A DNA stretch of 64,000 nucleotides from Candidatus Omnitrophota bacterium (lineage in GTDB: Bacteria; Omnitrophota; Gorgyraeia; Zapsychrales; Zapsychraceae). Shown here in pieces: positions 36,265 to 44,430 of this stretch. The stretch is from NCBI GenBank assembly GCA_020429915.1, contig JAGQKV010000007.1, forward strand, positions 26,555-90,554, written 5' to 3'. The position numbers were made by a program, and so were the translations under genes. The first letter of the stretch is position 1; each line of letters starts with the position of its first letter. The notes under the pieces are model-generated. The model was not told the DNA's origin, did not search any database, and was given only the letters and a program-made list of their open reading frames with translations.

Positions 36265-36978
36265 ATGGAACCTGTGCATGGAGCGAAGATCAAAATCAGA
36301 AAGGCGCACGACCGCGGGCATGCGGACCATGGTTGGCTGAATTCCTGGCACACGTTTTCCTTCGCGGACTATCACGATCCCGCGCATATGGGATTCCGCA
36401 GCCTGCGGGTGATCAATGACGACACCGTGCAGGGCGGCATGGGCTTCGGCACACACCCGCACCGCGACATGGAGATCATTTCCTATGTCATCGACGGTGC
36501 GCTGGAGCACAAAGACAGCATGGGCAACGGTTCGGTGATCCGCGCCGGTCATGTCCAGCGCGTCACCGCCGGGACCGGGATCACGCACAGCGAGTTCAAC
36601 CATTCCGCTACGGCCCTGGTACACTTCCTGCAAATCTGGATCATCCCCAATCAACGCGGACTCAATCCGTCCTACGAGGAGTTCCAGGTGCGATCCGCGG
36701 GCGGCGGTATCTGTCTGATAGCTTCACCCGACGGAGCCGACGACAGCGTGACCGTTCACCAGGATGCGCGGCTGTACTTCGGACGGCTGGCGGAAGATGA
36801 AACCGTTACCCATACCACATCGGTCGAACGCGGGGTGTGGGTGCAGGTGGTCAAAGGTGAGCTGACCGTCGCCGGGCAACCGCTGTCGGCAGGGGACGGG
36901 ATGAGCCTGGAGCAGGTGGAGGATATCGTGATTGAGGCGGGGGGAGCGGGGGAGTTCTTATTGTTTGATTTGGCATGA
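36265..36978 (+). CDS. Pirin family protein (bicupin)
   Basis: A 237-residue protein with TAGGAG upstream. The N-terminal cupin carries the pirin metal ligands: HPHRDMEIISYVIDGALEHKD and GTGITHSEFN, with the typical HxH, H and E set. WLNSWHTFSF near the N-terminus is also characteristic. Bacterial pirins bind iron or another divalent metal, and some act as quercetinases or redox-sensitive regulators. No neighbour fixes the substrate here. Confidence 0.92.
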   Translation: MEPVHGAKIKIRKAHDRGHADHGWLNSWHTFSFADYHDPAHMGFRSLRVINDDTVQGGMGFGTHPHRDMEIISYVIDGALEHKDSMGNGSVIRAGHVQRVTAGTGITHSEFNHSATALVHFLQIWIIPNQRGLNPSYEEFQVRSAGGGICLIASPDGADDSVTVHQDARLYFGRLAEDETVTHTTSVERGVWVQVVKGELTVAGQPLSAGDGMSLEQVEDIVIEAGGAGEFLLFDLA

Positions 36979-36982
36979 TCGA

Positions 36983-37067
36983 GTGCTGTGTGCTGTGTGC
37001 TGTGTGATGATCTTATCAAATCGCCCGGAAGAGGTTCCTCAATCCGAATTTGATCATCACTCAGCAC
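36983..37067. repeat. Heptamer-armed palindrome, locus E
   Basis: Left arm GTGCTGT three times then GTGATGA (36983-37010). The right arm TCATCAC, TCAGCAC (37054-37067) is GTGCTGA, GTGATGA on the minus strand, in phase with the left. A 15/16 match joins 36997-37012 and 37052-37067. Confidence 0.75.
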
Positions 37068-37149
37068 CGCAAGTAGCTTCTGAATACATCACCCTCAGCG
37101 ATTTCCGGCCCTTTACACCTTCTGAAATTCACTGTATAACTTGAATACC

Positions 37150-37821
37150 ATGCCCTACGGCTGTTTACCCCTAATCCTGTTCATCTGGTTCCTCCTGCTG
37201 CTCCCCTTTGTCTTCGCCGACATTATGCTCACCGCATTGGGAAAATTGGGGGTGTCGCCGTCGGTGTCGGTGCTGATCGCCTGCGGCATCTTCATGGGCA
37301 GCCTGGTCAACATCCCTGTCAAACGCATTACCCGGAAAGCCCGTCTGGAATACGATCCGCTGGCGTTCTTCGGTTTGGGGAGGTTGTTTCCGCGTAAAAC
37401 TTTCATGCAGGAGACCGTGATCGCGGTCAATATGGGCGGCTGCGTGGTGCCCTGTTTGGTAGCCTTTTACGAACTCCTGCGCTTGACGGCGCTGGGCCCG
37501 TGGGCCGTGCTGGCCGCGGTACTGACCACTGCGCTTAACGCATACATCTGCTATAAAGTCGCGCGGCCGATCCCGCAGGTCGGTATCGCGATGCCGCCGA
37601 TCGTGCCCGCCCTGGCTGCAGCGGTCTCGGCGTATCTCCTGCTGCCCGAAATGACCGCGCCGGTGGCCTTTATCGCAGGCGTCCTGGGGCCGTTGATCGG
37701 CGCCGACCTGATGCACATGGAAGACATCGCCGGGCTGGACACGCCCATGGCGAGCATCGGGGGGGCCGGTACGTTTGACGGAATAGTAATTTCAGGATTA
37801 GTTGCAACCTTGCTCGCTTGA
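37150..37821 (+). CDS. DUF1614 family integral membrane protein
   Basis: A 223-residue protein (ATG 37150; an in-frame TTG at 37141 is the alternative and neither has a strong ribosome binding site). About six to seven hydrophobic helices are visible. FMQETVIAVNMGGCVVPC in the middle and GADLMHMEDIAGL plus SIGGAGTFDGIVISG at the C-terminus are the conserved DUF1614 blocks. Function is unknown. Confidence 0.8.
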   Translation: MPYGCLPLILFIWFLLLLPFVFADIMLTALGKLGVSPSVSVLIACGIFMGSLVNIPVKRITRKARLEYDPLAFFGLGRLFPRKTFMQETVIAVNMGGCVVPCLVAFYELLRLTALGPWAVLAAVLTTALNAYICYKVARPIPQVGIAMPPIVPALAAAVSAYLLLPEMTAPVAFIAGVLGPLIGADLMHMEDIAGLDTPMASIGGAGTFDGIVISGLVATLLA

Positions 37822-37829
37822 TATATAAT
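37802..37829 (+). promoter_or_regulatory. Putative promoter of the tRNA-Ser gene
   Basis: TTGCAA (37802-37807), 16-nt spacer, perfect TATAAT (37824-37829), overlapping the end of the DUF1614 gene. The tRNA starts about 107 nt after the predicted start site. Confidence 0.5.
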
Positions 37830-37942
37830 AGATCTTGTTAATCCGTTCATAATCTCAAACCAACTTTATCCCGAACGACGGAGTGTCTCTGACACCACCC
37901 GCCGCGGTCTGCATTTTAGCCGGCGGCACCCATATTAATTGT

Positions 37943-38030
37943 GGAGAGATGCCGGAGCGGTTGAACGGGGCGCTCTCGAAAAGCGTTGTGCCTTCGGGTA
38001 CCGTGAGTTCGAATCTCACTCTCTCCGCCA
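37943..38030 (+). tRNA. tRNA-Ser (anticodon CGA), CCA encoded
   Basis: Acceptor stem GGAGAGA pairs with TCTCTCC, followed by G and encoded CCA. The anticodon loop CTCGAAA sits on a 5-bp stem. A long variable arm (class II) containing GTGCCTTCGGGTAC and the T-loop GTTCGAATC are present. Total 88 nt. Confidence 0.96.
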
Positions 38031-38130
38031 TCATGCGGCACAGAGGTCATAATAAAAGAAGCTCAATGATAATCCCCAACAATACCCCGGCGAACACGCC
38101 ATAAACCCCCACGGGAAAGGAGCGATCAGA

Positions 38131-38763
38131 TTGGCGACCAGTAAAGTTCAGGCTAAGAAATCTCTTTCGGATGTGATCGAAGAAATCGGTCCGGCGGCCG
38201 ACGCCCGGTTGGCCCCGTTGTTTACGGACAAGGAGGAGACGTACCCTCCGCGGGAAATCGCTCTTTTGGCCGTGAAAGCCACCAATACCCTGGAACTTTG
38301 GGTCCGCAACCGCGGTCATTGGACGCGGATCAAGACCTACGCCATTCAGGCCGCCAGCGGCCGTCTCGGTCCCAAACTCCGCGAAGGCGACCGGCAGGTC
38401 CCCGAAGGGATTTACCGCATCGAGCGTTTCAATCCCAACAGCGCCTACCACCTGAGTATGAAACTGGATTATCCCAACGCCTATGATCAACAGCGCGCCC
38501 GCGAAGAAGGCCGCGACTGGCCCGGATGCGACATCTTCATCCACGGCAGCGACCGTTCCAACGGCTGCCTGGCCATGGGCGATGAAGCGATCGAGGAACT
38601 GTTCGTGTTGGCCGCGCGCACCGGCCGGGAGAATATCCGGGTCATCATCGCGCCGCGCGATCCGCGCAAAGATCAGTTGTTGCCGCCTCCGGTGGCCCCG
38701 CGCTGGGTGGCTGATCTGTACCGCCGCATCGAAAACCAGTTCATGGACATCGCCGGGAGGTAA
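38131..38763 (+). CDS. L,D-transpeptidase family (YkuD/YafK-like) protein
   Basis: A 210-residue protein with a TTG start at 38131, supported by AAAGGAG 8 nt upstream. The YkuD core has GDRQVPEGIYRIERFNPNS and, at the active site, DIFIHGSDRSNGCLAMGD, which contains the catalytic HG...SxGC motif. Such enzymes cross-link or modify peptidoglycan in the periplasm, or tether proteins to it. I see no signal peptide from this start, which is odd for the family. Close to the tag gene but probably not functionally linked. Confidence 0.85.
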   Translation: MATSKVQAKKSLSDVIEEIGPAADARLAPLFTDKEETYPPREIALLAVKATNTLELWVRNRGHWTRIKTYAIQAASGRLGPKLREGDRQVPEGIYRIERFNPNSAYHLSMKLDYPNAYDQQRAREEGRDWPGCDIFIHGSDRSNGCLAMGDEAIEELFVLAARTGRENIRVIIAPRDPRKDQLLPPPVAPRWVADLYRRIENQFMDIAGR

Positions 38764-38818
38764 TCCTCCGCAGGGCACCCTCGGACGTCGTCTTTCAACT
38801 CTTTACAGGACCCCTATC

Positions 38819-39406
38819 TTGGCTTCCACCGAACCGCAACGCTGCACCTGGCCCGGTTGCACCAAACCGCTGTATATCGAGTACCACGACAAAGAGTGGG
38901 GGGTGCCGGTCCATGACGACAAGACCCATTTCGAATTTCTGATCCTGGAAGGCGCCCAGGCCGGCTTAAGCTGGTATACGATCCTCAGCCGCCGCGACGG
39001 ATACCGCAAGGCCTTTAAAAATTTCAATGCCAAACGCGTGGCCGCGATGACCGATGCCGAGCTGGAGGCGCTGCTTGATTTCGACGGGATTATCCGCAAC
39101 CGGCTCAAAGTTTTTGCCGCGCGCAAAAACGCGCAGGTGTTTCTCGCGATTCAAAAGGAGTTCGGATCGTTCGATAAATACGTATGGTCGTTCGTCGGCG
39201 GCAAACCGATCGTCAACAGGTGGAAGTCGGGCAAGCAGTTGCCGGTCACCACCCCGGAAAGCGACGCCCTTTCGAAAGATCTCAAAAAGCGCGGGATGTC
39301 GTTTGTCGGGTCGACGATCATCTACGCGCATATGCAGGCGACGGGTCTGGTGAATGATCACCTGGTGTCGTGCTTCAGGCACAAGGAATGTCAGAAGGCG
39401 GCCTAA
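38819..39406 (+). CDS. tag: DNA-3-methyladenine glycosylase I
   Basis: A 195-residue protein. The TTG at 38819 is the first plausible start before RCTWPG, with AGGA upstream; the frame extends further 5' but over the L,D-transpeptidase gene. Diagnostic Tag motifs: YHDKEWGVPVHDD, FLILEGAQAGLSW with the catalytic glutamate, and the C-terminal NDHLVSCF that completes a Cys/His zinc site with the N-terminal cysteine. It removes 3-methyladenine from alkylated DNA in the cytoplasm. Confidence 0.94.
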   Translation: MASTEPQRCTWPGCTKPLYIEYHDKEWGVPVHDDKTHFEFLILEGAQAGLSWYTILSRRDGYRKAFKNFNAKRVAAMTDAELEALLDFDGIIRNRLKVFAARKNAQVFLAIQKEFGSFDKYVWSFVGGKPIVNRWKSGKQLPVTTPESDALSKDLKKRGMSFVGSTIIYAHMQATGLVNDHLVSCFRHKECQKAA

Positions 39407-39610
39407 ATATTGCGAGGCAAACAACCTGTTTCAATGCTTGAGACATTCGGTCTTTCGATATTGTCTCCAAAATTCGATGATTCGAGATTAGAAATATGAT
39501 CATCCGGTCCGCTCTCGGCCAAAATAAGCCCGATGGCGAGTGCCTTGCGTAACGGCGGGTTTTCCGCTATGATGATGCCTAATATTTCGGTATTTTATCG
39601 CTAATTAGCG

Positions 39611-39743
39611 GTTATCTGTGATCAGTGAAAAGTGATCTGTGATCAGAGAGATGGACCGATATTCCAGGAAAAAGGATGTGCGCATATCCTCGTCCTGAAA
39701 TTACGTTCCAATTTCCGATCACTGATCACCGGTCACTGATCAC
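39611..39743. repeat. Heptamer-armed palindrome, locus B
   Basis: Left arm GTTATCT, GTGATCA, GTGAAAA, GTGATCT, GTGATCA (39611-39645), followed by GAGAGATGGACCG. Right arm CGATCAC, TGATCAC, CGGTCAC, TGATCAC (39716-39743). About 23 of 27 positions pair. It fills most of the 363-bp gap 39407-39769 between tag and tRNA-Arg; the remainder (39407-39610) shows nothing I can support. Confidence 0.78.
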
Positions 39744-39769
39744 AACAAATCACATCATGAAACACACCC

Positions 39770-39841
39770 GTCCCCGTAGCTCAACGGATAGAGTACTGGC
39801 CTCCGGAGCCAGAGGTGCAGGTTCGATTCCCGCCGGGGACG
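39770..39841 (+). tRNA. tRNA-Arg (anticodon CCG), CCA not encoded
   Basis: Acceptor GTCCCCG pairs with CGGGGAC, discriminator G. D-arm GCTC...GAGT, anticodon arm CTGGC-CTCCGGA-GCCAG, T-loop GTTCGATTC; one A-C mismatch in the T-stem. The 3' sequence is GCTTTT, so CCA must be added after transcription, in contrast to the tRNA-Ser gene 1.7 kb upstream. Confidence 0.95.
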
Positions 39842-39848
39842 CTTTTAT

Positions 39849-39878
39849 GACAGGCACCGTGTTTGCGCGGTGCCTGTC
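39849..39878 (+). terminator. Strong hairpin after tRNA-Arg, probable terminator
   Basis: GACAGGCACCG pairs perfectly with CGGTGCCTGTC around an 8-nt loop, 8 bp after the tRNA. Only a weak T-rich tail (CTGTTTA) follows, so termination may be inefficient or Rho-assisted. Confidence 0.55.
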
Positions 39879-39917
39879 CTGTTTACGCCTGACAGGCGCG
39901 TCCGATCCCGCCATCCC

Positions 39918-40679
39918 ATGAGTGAGTCCCCGATTGACAAACTGCGCCGCTTTATCGACAAATCCGACGCCATCGTCGTCTTCACCGGCGCAGGAATTTC
40001 GACCGAGAGCGGGATCAGCGATTACCGTTCGCAGGGCGGGGTCTGGGAACGGTTCCAGCCGGTGACCATCCGGGAGTTCATCGCCGACGCCGGCAAGCGC
40101 CGACTCTACTGGCAGCGCAAGCTCGCCCTCTACGAACAGAACAAAGACGCCGGGCCCAATCCCGGCCACCTGGCCGTCGTCGAACTGGAACGGCGTGGCA
40201 AGCTGCTCGGCCTGATCACTCAAAACATAGACGGTCTGCATCAACAGGCCGGGACCTCTCCGGACAAGATCCTGGAGATCCACGGTACCAATCAGGAAGT
40301 GATCTGCCTGTCCTGTCAGGAGATATGGCCGTGGGAGCACGCGTACGAGCGGTTGATCAAGGGAGAAGAGGCCCCGGTCTGCGAGAAATGCGGCGGTTTG
40401 CTCAAACCCAACACCATTTCTTTCGGGCAGTCGCTCAACGCGGCCGTACTGAACCGGTCCTTCGCACTGGCTGAGGAATGCGACTTCATGCTGGTCCTCG
40501 GTTCGAGCCTGGTCGTGGAGCCGGCCGCCTCGATCCCGCGTGTGGCCAAGCAGGGCAATAGCGGGGCCTGGCTGGCGATCATCACCCAATCCGCCACACC
40601 GCTGGACGGTTTGGCCGATCTGAAGATCGCGGCCTCGATCGGCGAGACCCTGAGCGCAGCCCTGGTCGCCCCGTCCTGA
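39918..40679 (+). CDS. NAD-dependent protein deacylase (sirtuin)
   Basis: A 253-residue protein from the ATG at 39918. Sirtuin motifs: GAGISTESGISDYRS (NAD binding), TQNIDGLHQQAG, the catalytic histidine in LEIHGTNQEV, a zinc site CLSC...CEKCGG, and GSSLVVEPAA. It removes acyl groups from lysines in the cytoplasm with NAD consumption. Extension upstream to 39870 is open but would overlap the tRNA hairpin region and lacks a signal. Confidence 0.93.
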   Translation: MSESPIDKLRRFIDKSDAIVVFTGAGISTESGISDYRSQGGVWERFQPVTIREFIADAGKRRLYWQRKLALYEQNKDAGPNPGHLAVVELERRGKLLGLITQNIDGLHQQAGTSPDKILEIHGTNQEVICLSCQEIWPWEHAYERLIKGEEAPVCEKCGGLLKPNTISFGQSLNAAVLNRSFALAEECDFMLVLGSSLVVEPAASIPRVAKQGNSGAWLAIITQSATPLDGLADLKIAASIGETLSAALVAPS

Positions 40680-40784
40680 TCCTCCCGGTCCGCCGGATTA
40701 ATCTGAATAAATGCGACCTTTTGCCGTTTATGCAGTAAAATGGCGGATGTAAGCCGTTTTACCGATACGGGAAAGGAGCGACCG

Positions 40785-41372
40785 ATGAAACCGAATTGGC
40801 TAGACAACCGACGCCTGCCGCTGGCTGTGGCGATACTGACGGCAACGGCTTGGGCCGCGGGGGCGGCGGAGATGAAGGGCGGAGACAAACCTAAGGGCAG
40901 CACCCACCGGGAGGTCAAGATGAACAAGGAAAACCTTAAGGTCAAACTCACCGATCTGCAATATTATGTGACCCAGGAAGACGGGACCGAGCGTCCGTTT
41001 CAGAACGAGTACTGGGATAATAAAAAGCCGGGTATTTATGTGGACGTCGTCTCCGGCGAGCCGCTGTTCAGTTCGCTGGACAAATTTGATTCGGGCACCG
41101 GCTGGCCCAGTTTCGTGCGGCCGCTGGTCGCGGAGAATGTCGTGGAAAATCGCGACGCCACCCACGGTATGGTTCGCACCGAGGTGCGCAGCCAGGACGG
41201 GGATTCCCATCTCGGGCATGTCTTTCCGGATGGGCCGAAGCCGACCGGATTGCGTTACTGCATCAATTCCGCATCGCTGCGTTTTGTTCCGGTCGAAGAT
41301 CTGGAGAAAGAAGGCTTCGGCCAGTTTTTGGCGGCGTTCGAGGCCGCGGCCAAAGAAAAGAAAGACAAATAA
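40785..41372 (+). CDS. msrB: Exported peptide-methionine (R)-S-oxide reductase MsrB
   Basis: A 195-residue protein from the ATG at 40785 (AAAGGAG upstream). The N-terminus has a basic-hydrophobic signal segment ([19 protein letters not shown]). The MsrB fold shows [19 protein letters not shown] and the catalytic cysteine in [11 protein letters not shown]. The paired CxxC zinc motifs of many MsrB proteins are absent. It repairs methionine-R-sulfoxide, here probably in the periplasm. It leads a same-strand series with DUF547, VTT and disulfide-reductase-like genes, together suggesting envelope redox maintenance. Confidence 0.92.
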   Translation: MKPNWLDNRRLPLAVAILTATAWAAGAAEMKGGDKPKGSTHREVKMNKENLKVKLTDLQYYVTQEDGTERPFQNEYWDNKKPGIYVDVVSGEPLFSSLDKFDSGTGWPSFVRPLVAENVVENRDATHGMVRTEVRSQDGDSHLGHVFPDGPKPTGLRYCINSASLRFVPVEDLEKEGFGQFLAAFEAAAKEKKDK

Positions 41373-41421
41373 CAATGATGGGCGCGGCGTCGGGTTGACG
41401 CCGCGCGGGGGAGCAAGATCT

Positions 41422-42183
41422 ATGAGGCACAAACTGAGCCTGACACTCTGCGTACTGAGTATCCTTTCCTTTGGCCTGACCGGAAACGTGACGGCAGCCG
41501 GTATCGATTACACCCCCTACGAAAAGATTCTGAACACCTACGTCAACGGCGAAGGCCGTGTCAACTATCAAGGGCTTAAAGCCGATCGCGGTCCGCTCGA
41601 CAATTTTATCCGGACCCAAATCGAAAATGCCGACCTCAGCGGTTTTACGGACAACGAACGAAAGGCCTTCTGGATCAATGCTTATAACGCCCTGACCCTG
41701 CGGCTGATCGTCGACAATTATCCGTTGCGTTTCGGCGGCATCCGGACGATCAATTGGGGGCGGCCGTGGAGTATTCAGATGAAAGCGGCCGGCCGCGAAC
41801 TGTCCCTCGGTGATATCGAACATGAGATCCTGCGCAAGTGGGACCCGATCGACCCGCGCATTCACTTCGCGATCAACTGCGCCTCGGGCGGTTGCCCCAA
41901 ATTGCCTAAAACGCACTTTCCGCCCGCCGACCTCGACCGTCGGCTGGATTTCGAGGCCCGCCGCTTTGTGAACGACCCGGCCAAGGTCCGCCTCGACCGC
42001 ACCCAGAATATTATTTATCACAGCGAGATCCTGAAGTGGTTTGACGAAGACTTTCTCGCCGTCGCCCCGGACCTGAAAAGTTATATCCTTAAATACATCA
42101 ATGACGATGACCGCCGTTATATCCAAAGCCATGACGTCAAACTCAAGACGGTCAACTATGACTGGAGTCTGAACGAACAGTAA
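41422..42183 (+). CDS. Exported DUF547 family protein
   Basis: A 253-residue protein from the ATG at 41422 with a signal peptide (LSLTLCVLSILSFGLTGNVTA). DUF547 blocks are clear: AFWINAYNALTLRLI, LSLGDIEHEILR, IHFAINCASGGCPKL and FEARRFVNDP. The conserved cysteines and histidine in HFAINCASGGCP resemble a papain-like or metal site, but no activity is established to my knowledge. Commonly found next to VTT and pyridine nucleotide-disulfide oxidoreductase genes, as here. Confidence 0.88.
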   Translation: MRHKLSLTLCVLSILSFGLTGNVTAAGIDYTPYEKILNTYVNGEGRVNYQGLKADRGPLDNFIRTQIENADLSGFTDNERKAFWINAYNALTLRLIVDNYPLRFGGIRTINWGRPWSIQMKAAGRELSLGDIEHEILRKWDPIDPRIHFAINCASGGCPKLPKTHFPPADLDRRLDFEARRFVNDPAKVRLDRTQNIIYHSEILKWFDEDFLAVAPDLKSYILKYINDDDRRYIQSHDVKLKTVNYDWSLNEQ

Positions 42184-42223
42184 TCGCCGCCCGCGGGAGG
42201 CTGCCCGCCGGAAAGGAAGGGCC

Positions 42224-42931
42224 ATGAACACCACTAAATGGATCATCACCGCCATCGTCGTGATCGGAGCGATCGGGGGATTGTTTATGCTGGCCGATCA
42301 GCACACCAACTTCTGTCCCCAGTGTCTGGCCAAGAATCTGAATCCGGAGGTCATCCGCCATTACATCGAAGGTTTTGGGCCGTGGGCGATCGCGGTTTAC
42401 GTCGGGCTGTATATCGTCAATACCATGACGCTGGTGCCGCCGATCGCCTTTATGTCCCTATCCGCCGGGGCGTTGTTCGGTCCGGTGTGGGGAACGGTGG
42501 CACTGACGCTCGGCGCCTTTTGCGGAACGACGGCAACCTTTTTCATTTCCCGCTATTTGGGCGGGGGGCTCGTCGACCGGTTCGTGAAAGGGCGGGCCGA
42601 GGAGTTCAACAAACGGTTCAGCGAAAACGGATTTATCGTCCTGCTGCCGATTCGTCTGATCGGATTCCCGCCGTACGAATTCATCAATTACGCCGTCGGC
42701 TTGTCGAAGATCTCGTACCGCGACTACATCGCGGCGACCATGCTGGGGATGTCGCCGGCGATCATCATCCAGGTCCTGCTCGCCGACCGGCTCGCCAACT
42801 TCAGTTGGAAGGACCCGGTCCTGTATGTGGCCGTCGGTCTGTTTATCGGGATGGGCGTGATTACCGGAAAGATTATCAAGCAAAAGCGGGCCGAAGACAA
42901 GGCGGCCATGAACGCCGCCGAGGCGGTTTAG
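42224..42931 (+). CDS. TVP38/TMEM64 family (VTT domain) membrane protein
   Basis: A 235-residue protein with a GGAAAGGA upstream signal. An N-terminal helix and several more membrane segments are visible. The VTT motif region is FMSLSAGALFGPVWGTVALTLGAFCGTTATFFISRYLGG, and LLPIRLIGFPPYEFINYAVGLS gives the re-entrant-type second half. Members are proposed lipid scramblases or transporters. Fourteen bp separate it from the flavoprotein gene, so they are almost certainly co-transcribed. Confidence 0.9.
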   Translation: MNTTKWIITAIVVIGAIGGLFMLADQHTNFCPQCLAKNLNPEVIRHYIEGFGPWAIAVYVGLYIVNTMTLVPPIAFMSLSAGALFGPVWGTVALTLGAFCGTTATFFISRYLGGGLVDRFVKGRAEEFNKRFSENGFIVLLPIRLIGFPPYEFINYAVGLSKISYRDYIAATMLGMSPAIIIQVLLADRLANFSWKDPVLYVAVGLFIGMGVITGKIIKQKRAEDKAAMNAAEAV

Positions 42932-42945
42932 AGAAGGGGGAGCTC

Positions 42946-44388
42946 ATGGCCAAGCATGATTATGATCTGATCGTCATCGGAGGCGGGGCCGGCGGACTCA
43001 CCGCGTCCACCTTTGCCGGTCAGTCCGCTGCCAAGACGCTGCTTGTCGAGAAGGAAAAAAAACTCGGAGGGGATTGTCTGCATTACGGTTGTGTTCCCTC
43101 CAAATCGCTGATCAAGAGCGCGTACGTCGCCAATGTCATCCGCAACGCCGAACATTACGGCCTGCCCAAGGTCGAGCTCGGGCCGGTCGATTATCAAAAG
43201 GTCAGCCGACGCATCCGCGGGATCATCGGAACCATCCAGGCCCATGACGAGCCGGATTATATCCGGGACAAATACCATGTTGAAACGGAATTCGGTGAGG
43301 CCCGCTTTCTTGATGCCAACACGATTGAATTGAACGGCCGGCGGATCACCGCGCGGTATTTTCTGATCGCCACCGGTTCGTCGCCGTTGATCCCGCCGGT
43401 CGAAGGCCTGAACGAAGTGCCCTATATCACCAATCTCGATATCTTTTCGTTGGAGAAACTGCCGGAGTCGATGGTGGTCCTCGGTGGCGGACCGATCGGG
43501 CTGGAGATGGCCCAGTCGTTTCACCGGCTCGGTTGCCGGATCACGGTGATCGACCGCGGACCGCAGTTCCTGCCCAAGGAAGATCCCGACATCGCCGGAT
43601 TTATTCGGGACCGCCTTCAGGACGAAGGCATCACCATTCACCAGGATTTCGAGGCCCGGCAGGTCGTCCGGAAGGACGGCAAGATCATCGTGACCTTTGC
43701 CTGTCAACAGTCAGGTGCCGTCCACAGCGTCGAGGCCGAGGCCCTGCTGGTGGCGACCGGCCGCAAGGCGAATATCCACGGGCTTGACCTGGAAAAGGCC
43801 GGTGTCGCGTTCGACCGCCACATCCGGGTCAATGAGAAGATGCAGACCTCGCAGAAAAATATCTACGCGGCGGGTGACGTCACCGGCGGCTATCAGTTCA
43901 CGCACGTGGCCAGCTACGAGGCCGTGGTCGCCATTTACAACTGCATTTTAAAAATCCCCAAGAAAGCCGCGTATGACAACACCCCGTGGGTCACCTATCT
44001 CGACCCGGAGGTCGCCTCGATCGGTTACAACGAGCAACGCGCCCGCAAGGCGGGGATCGATTACGTCAAACACGTCGAGCACATCACCCATAACGACCGC
44101 GCCCTGGCTGAAGGCGAGAACGACGGTTTGATCAAGATCCTGATGAATAAGAAGGGGAAGGTCATCGGTGTGCAGATCGTCAGTTATCACGCCGGCGATC
44201 TGATTGCGGAATGGATTCCGATCCTCAACGGAAAGGTCAAACTCTCCACGCTGACCGACGCTATCCATCCCTACCCGACGATGTCGGAGATCAACAAGAA
44301 TGCCAGCGTCAATTATCTGGTCTCCACGATTCCGCCCTGGACCAAGAAACTCACCAAGATGTTGTTCGGTTATCAGGGCAAGGCGTAA
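42946..44388 (+). CDS. FAD-dependent pyridine nucleotide-disulfide oxidoreductase (mercuric reductase-like)
   Basis: A 480-residue protein from the ATG at 42946 (GAAGGGGGAG upstream). FAD-binding GGGAGGLTAS, the redox pair GGDCLHYGCVPSK, NAD(P)-binding GGGPIGLEMAQSF, and the second FAD motif NIYAAGDVTGG are intact. The C-terminal dimer motif reads HPYPTMSE where lipoamide dehydrogenases have HAHPTxxE. There is no N-terminal HMA domain or C-terminal CC pair as in true MerA, so mercury reduction is unlikely. Its pairing with a VTT protein is a recurrent arrangement; the disulfide substrate is unknown. Confidence 0.9.
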   Translation: MAKHDYDLIVIGGGAGGLTASTFAGQSAAKTLLVEKEKKLGGDCLHYGCVPSKSLIKSAYVANVIRNAEHYGLPKVELGPVDYQKVSRRIRGIIGTIQAHDEPDYIRDKYHVETEFGEARFLDANTIELNGRRITARYFLIATGSSPLIPPVEGLNEVPYITNLDIFSLEKLPESMVVLGGGPIGLEMAQSFHRLGCRITVIDRGPQFLPKEDPDIAGFIRDRLQDEGITIHQDFEARQVVRKDGKIIVTFACQQSGAVHSVEAEALLVATGRKANIHGLDLEKAGVAFDRHIRVNEKMQTSQKNIYAAGDVTGGYQFTHVASYEAVVAIYNCILKIPKKAAYDNTPWVTYLDPEVASIGYNEQRARKAGIDYVKHVEHITHNDRALAEGENDGLIKILMNKKGKVIGVQIVSYHAGDLIAEWIPILNGKVKLSTLTDAIHPYPTMSEINKNASVNYLVSTIPPWTKKLTKMLFGYQGKA

Positions 44389-44430
44389 AAAGAACTTTTC
44401 CTTATCGGACCCTTCCGCTATATTAGATAT

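Noticed and set aside
38483-38818. 5' extension of the tag frame over the L,D-transpeptidase gene
   Set aside because: The extended residues are an out-of-frame shadow of the transpeptidase; Tag homology starts after 38819.
39611-39743. CRISPR-like direct repeats
   Set aside because: Units are 7 bp, contiguous and mirrored in a second arm; there are no spacers and no cas genes.
42946-44388. True mercuric reductase (merA)
   Set aside because: There is no HMA domain, no C-terminal vicinal cysteines and no mer genes nearby; only the general disulfide-reductase fold is supported.
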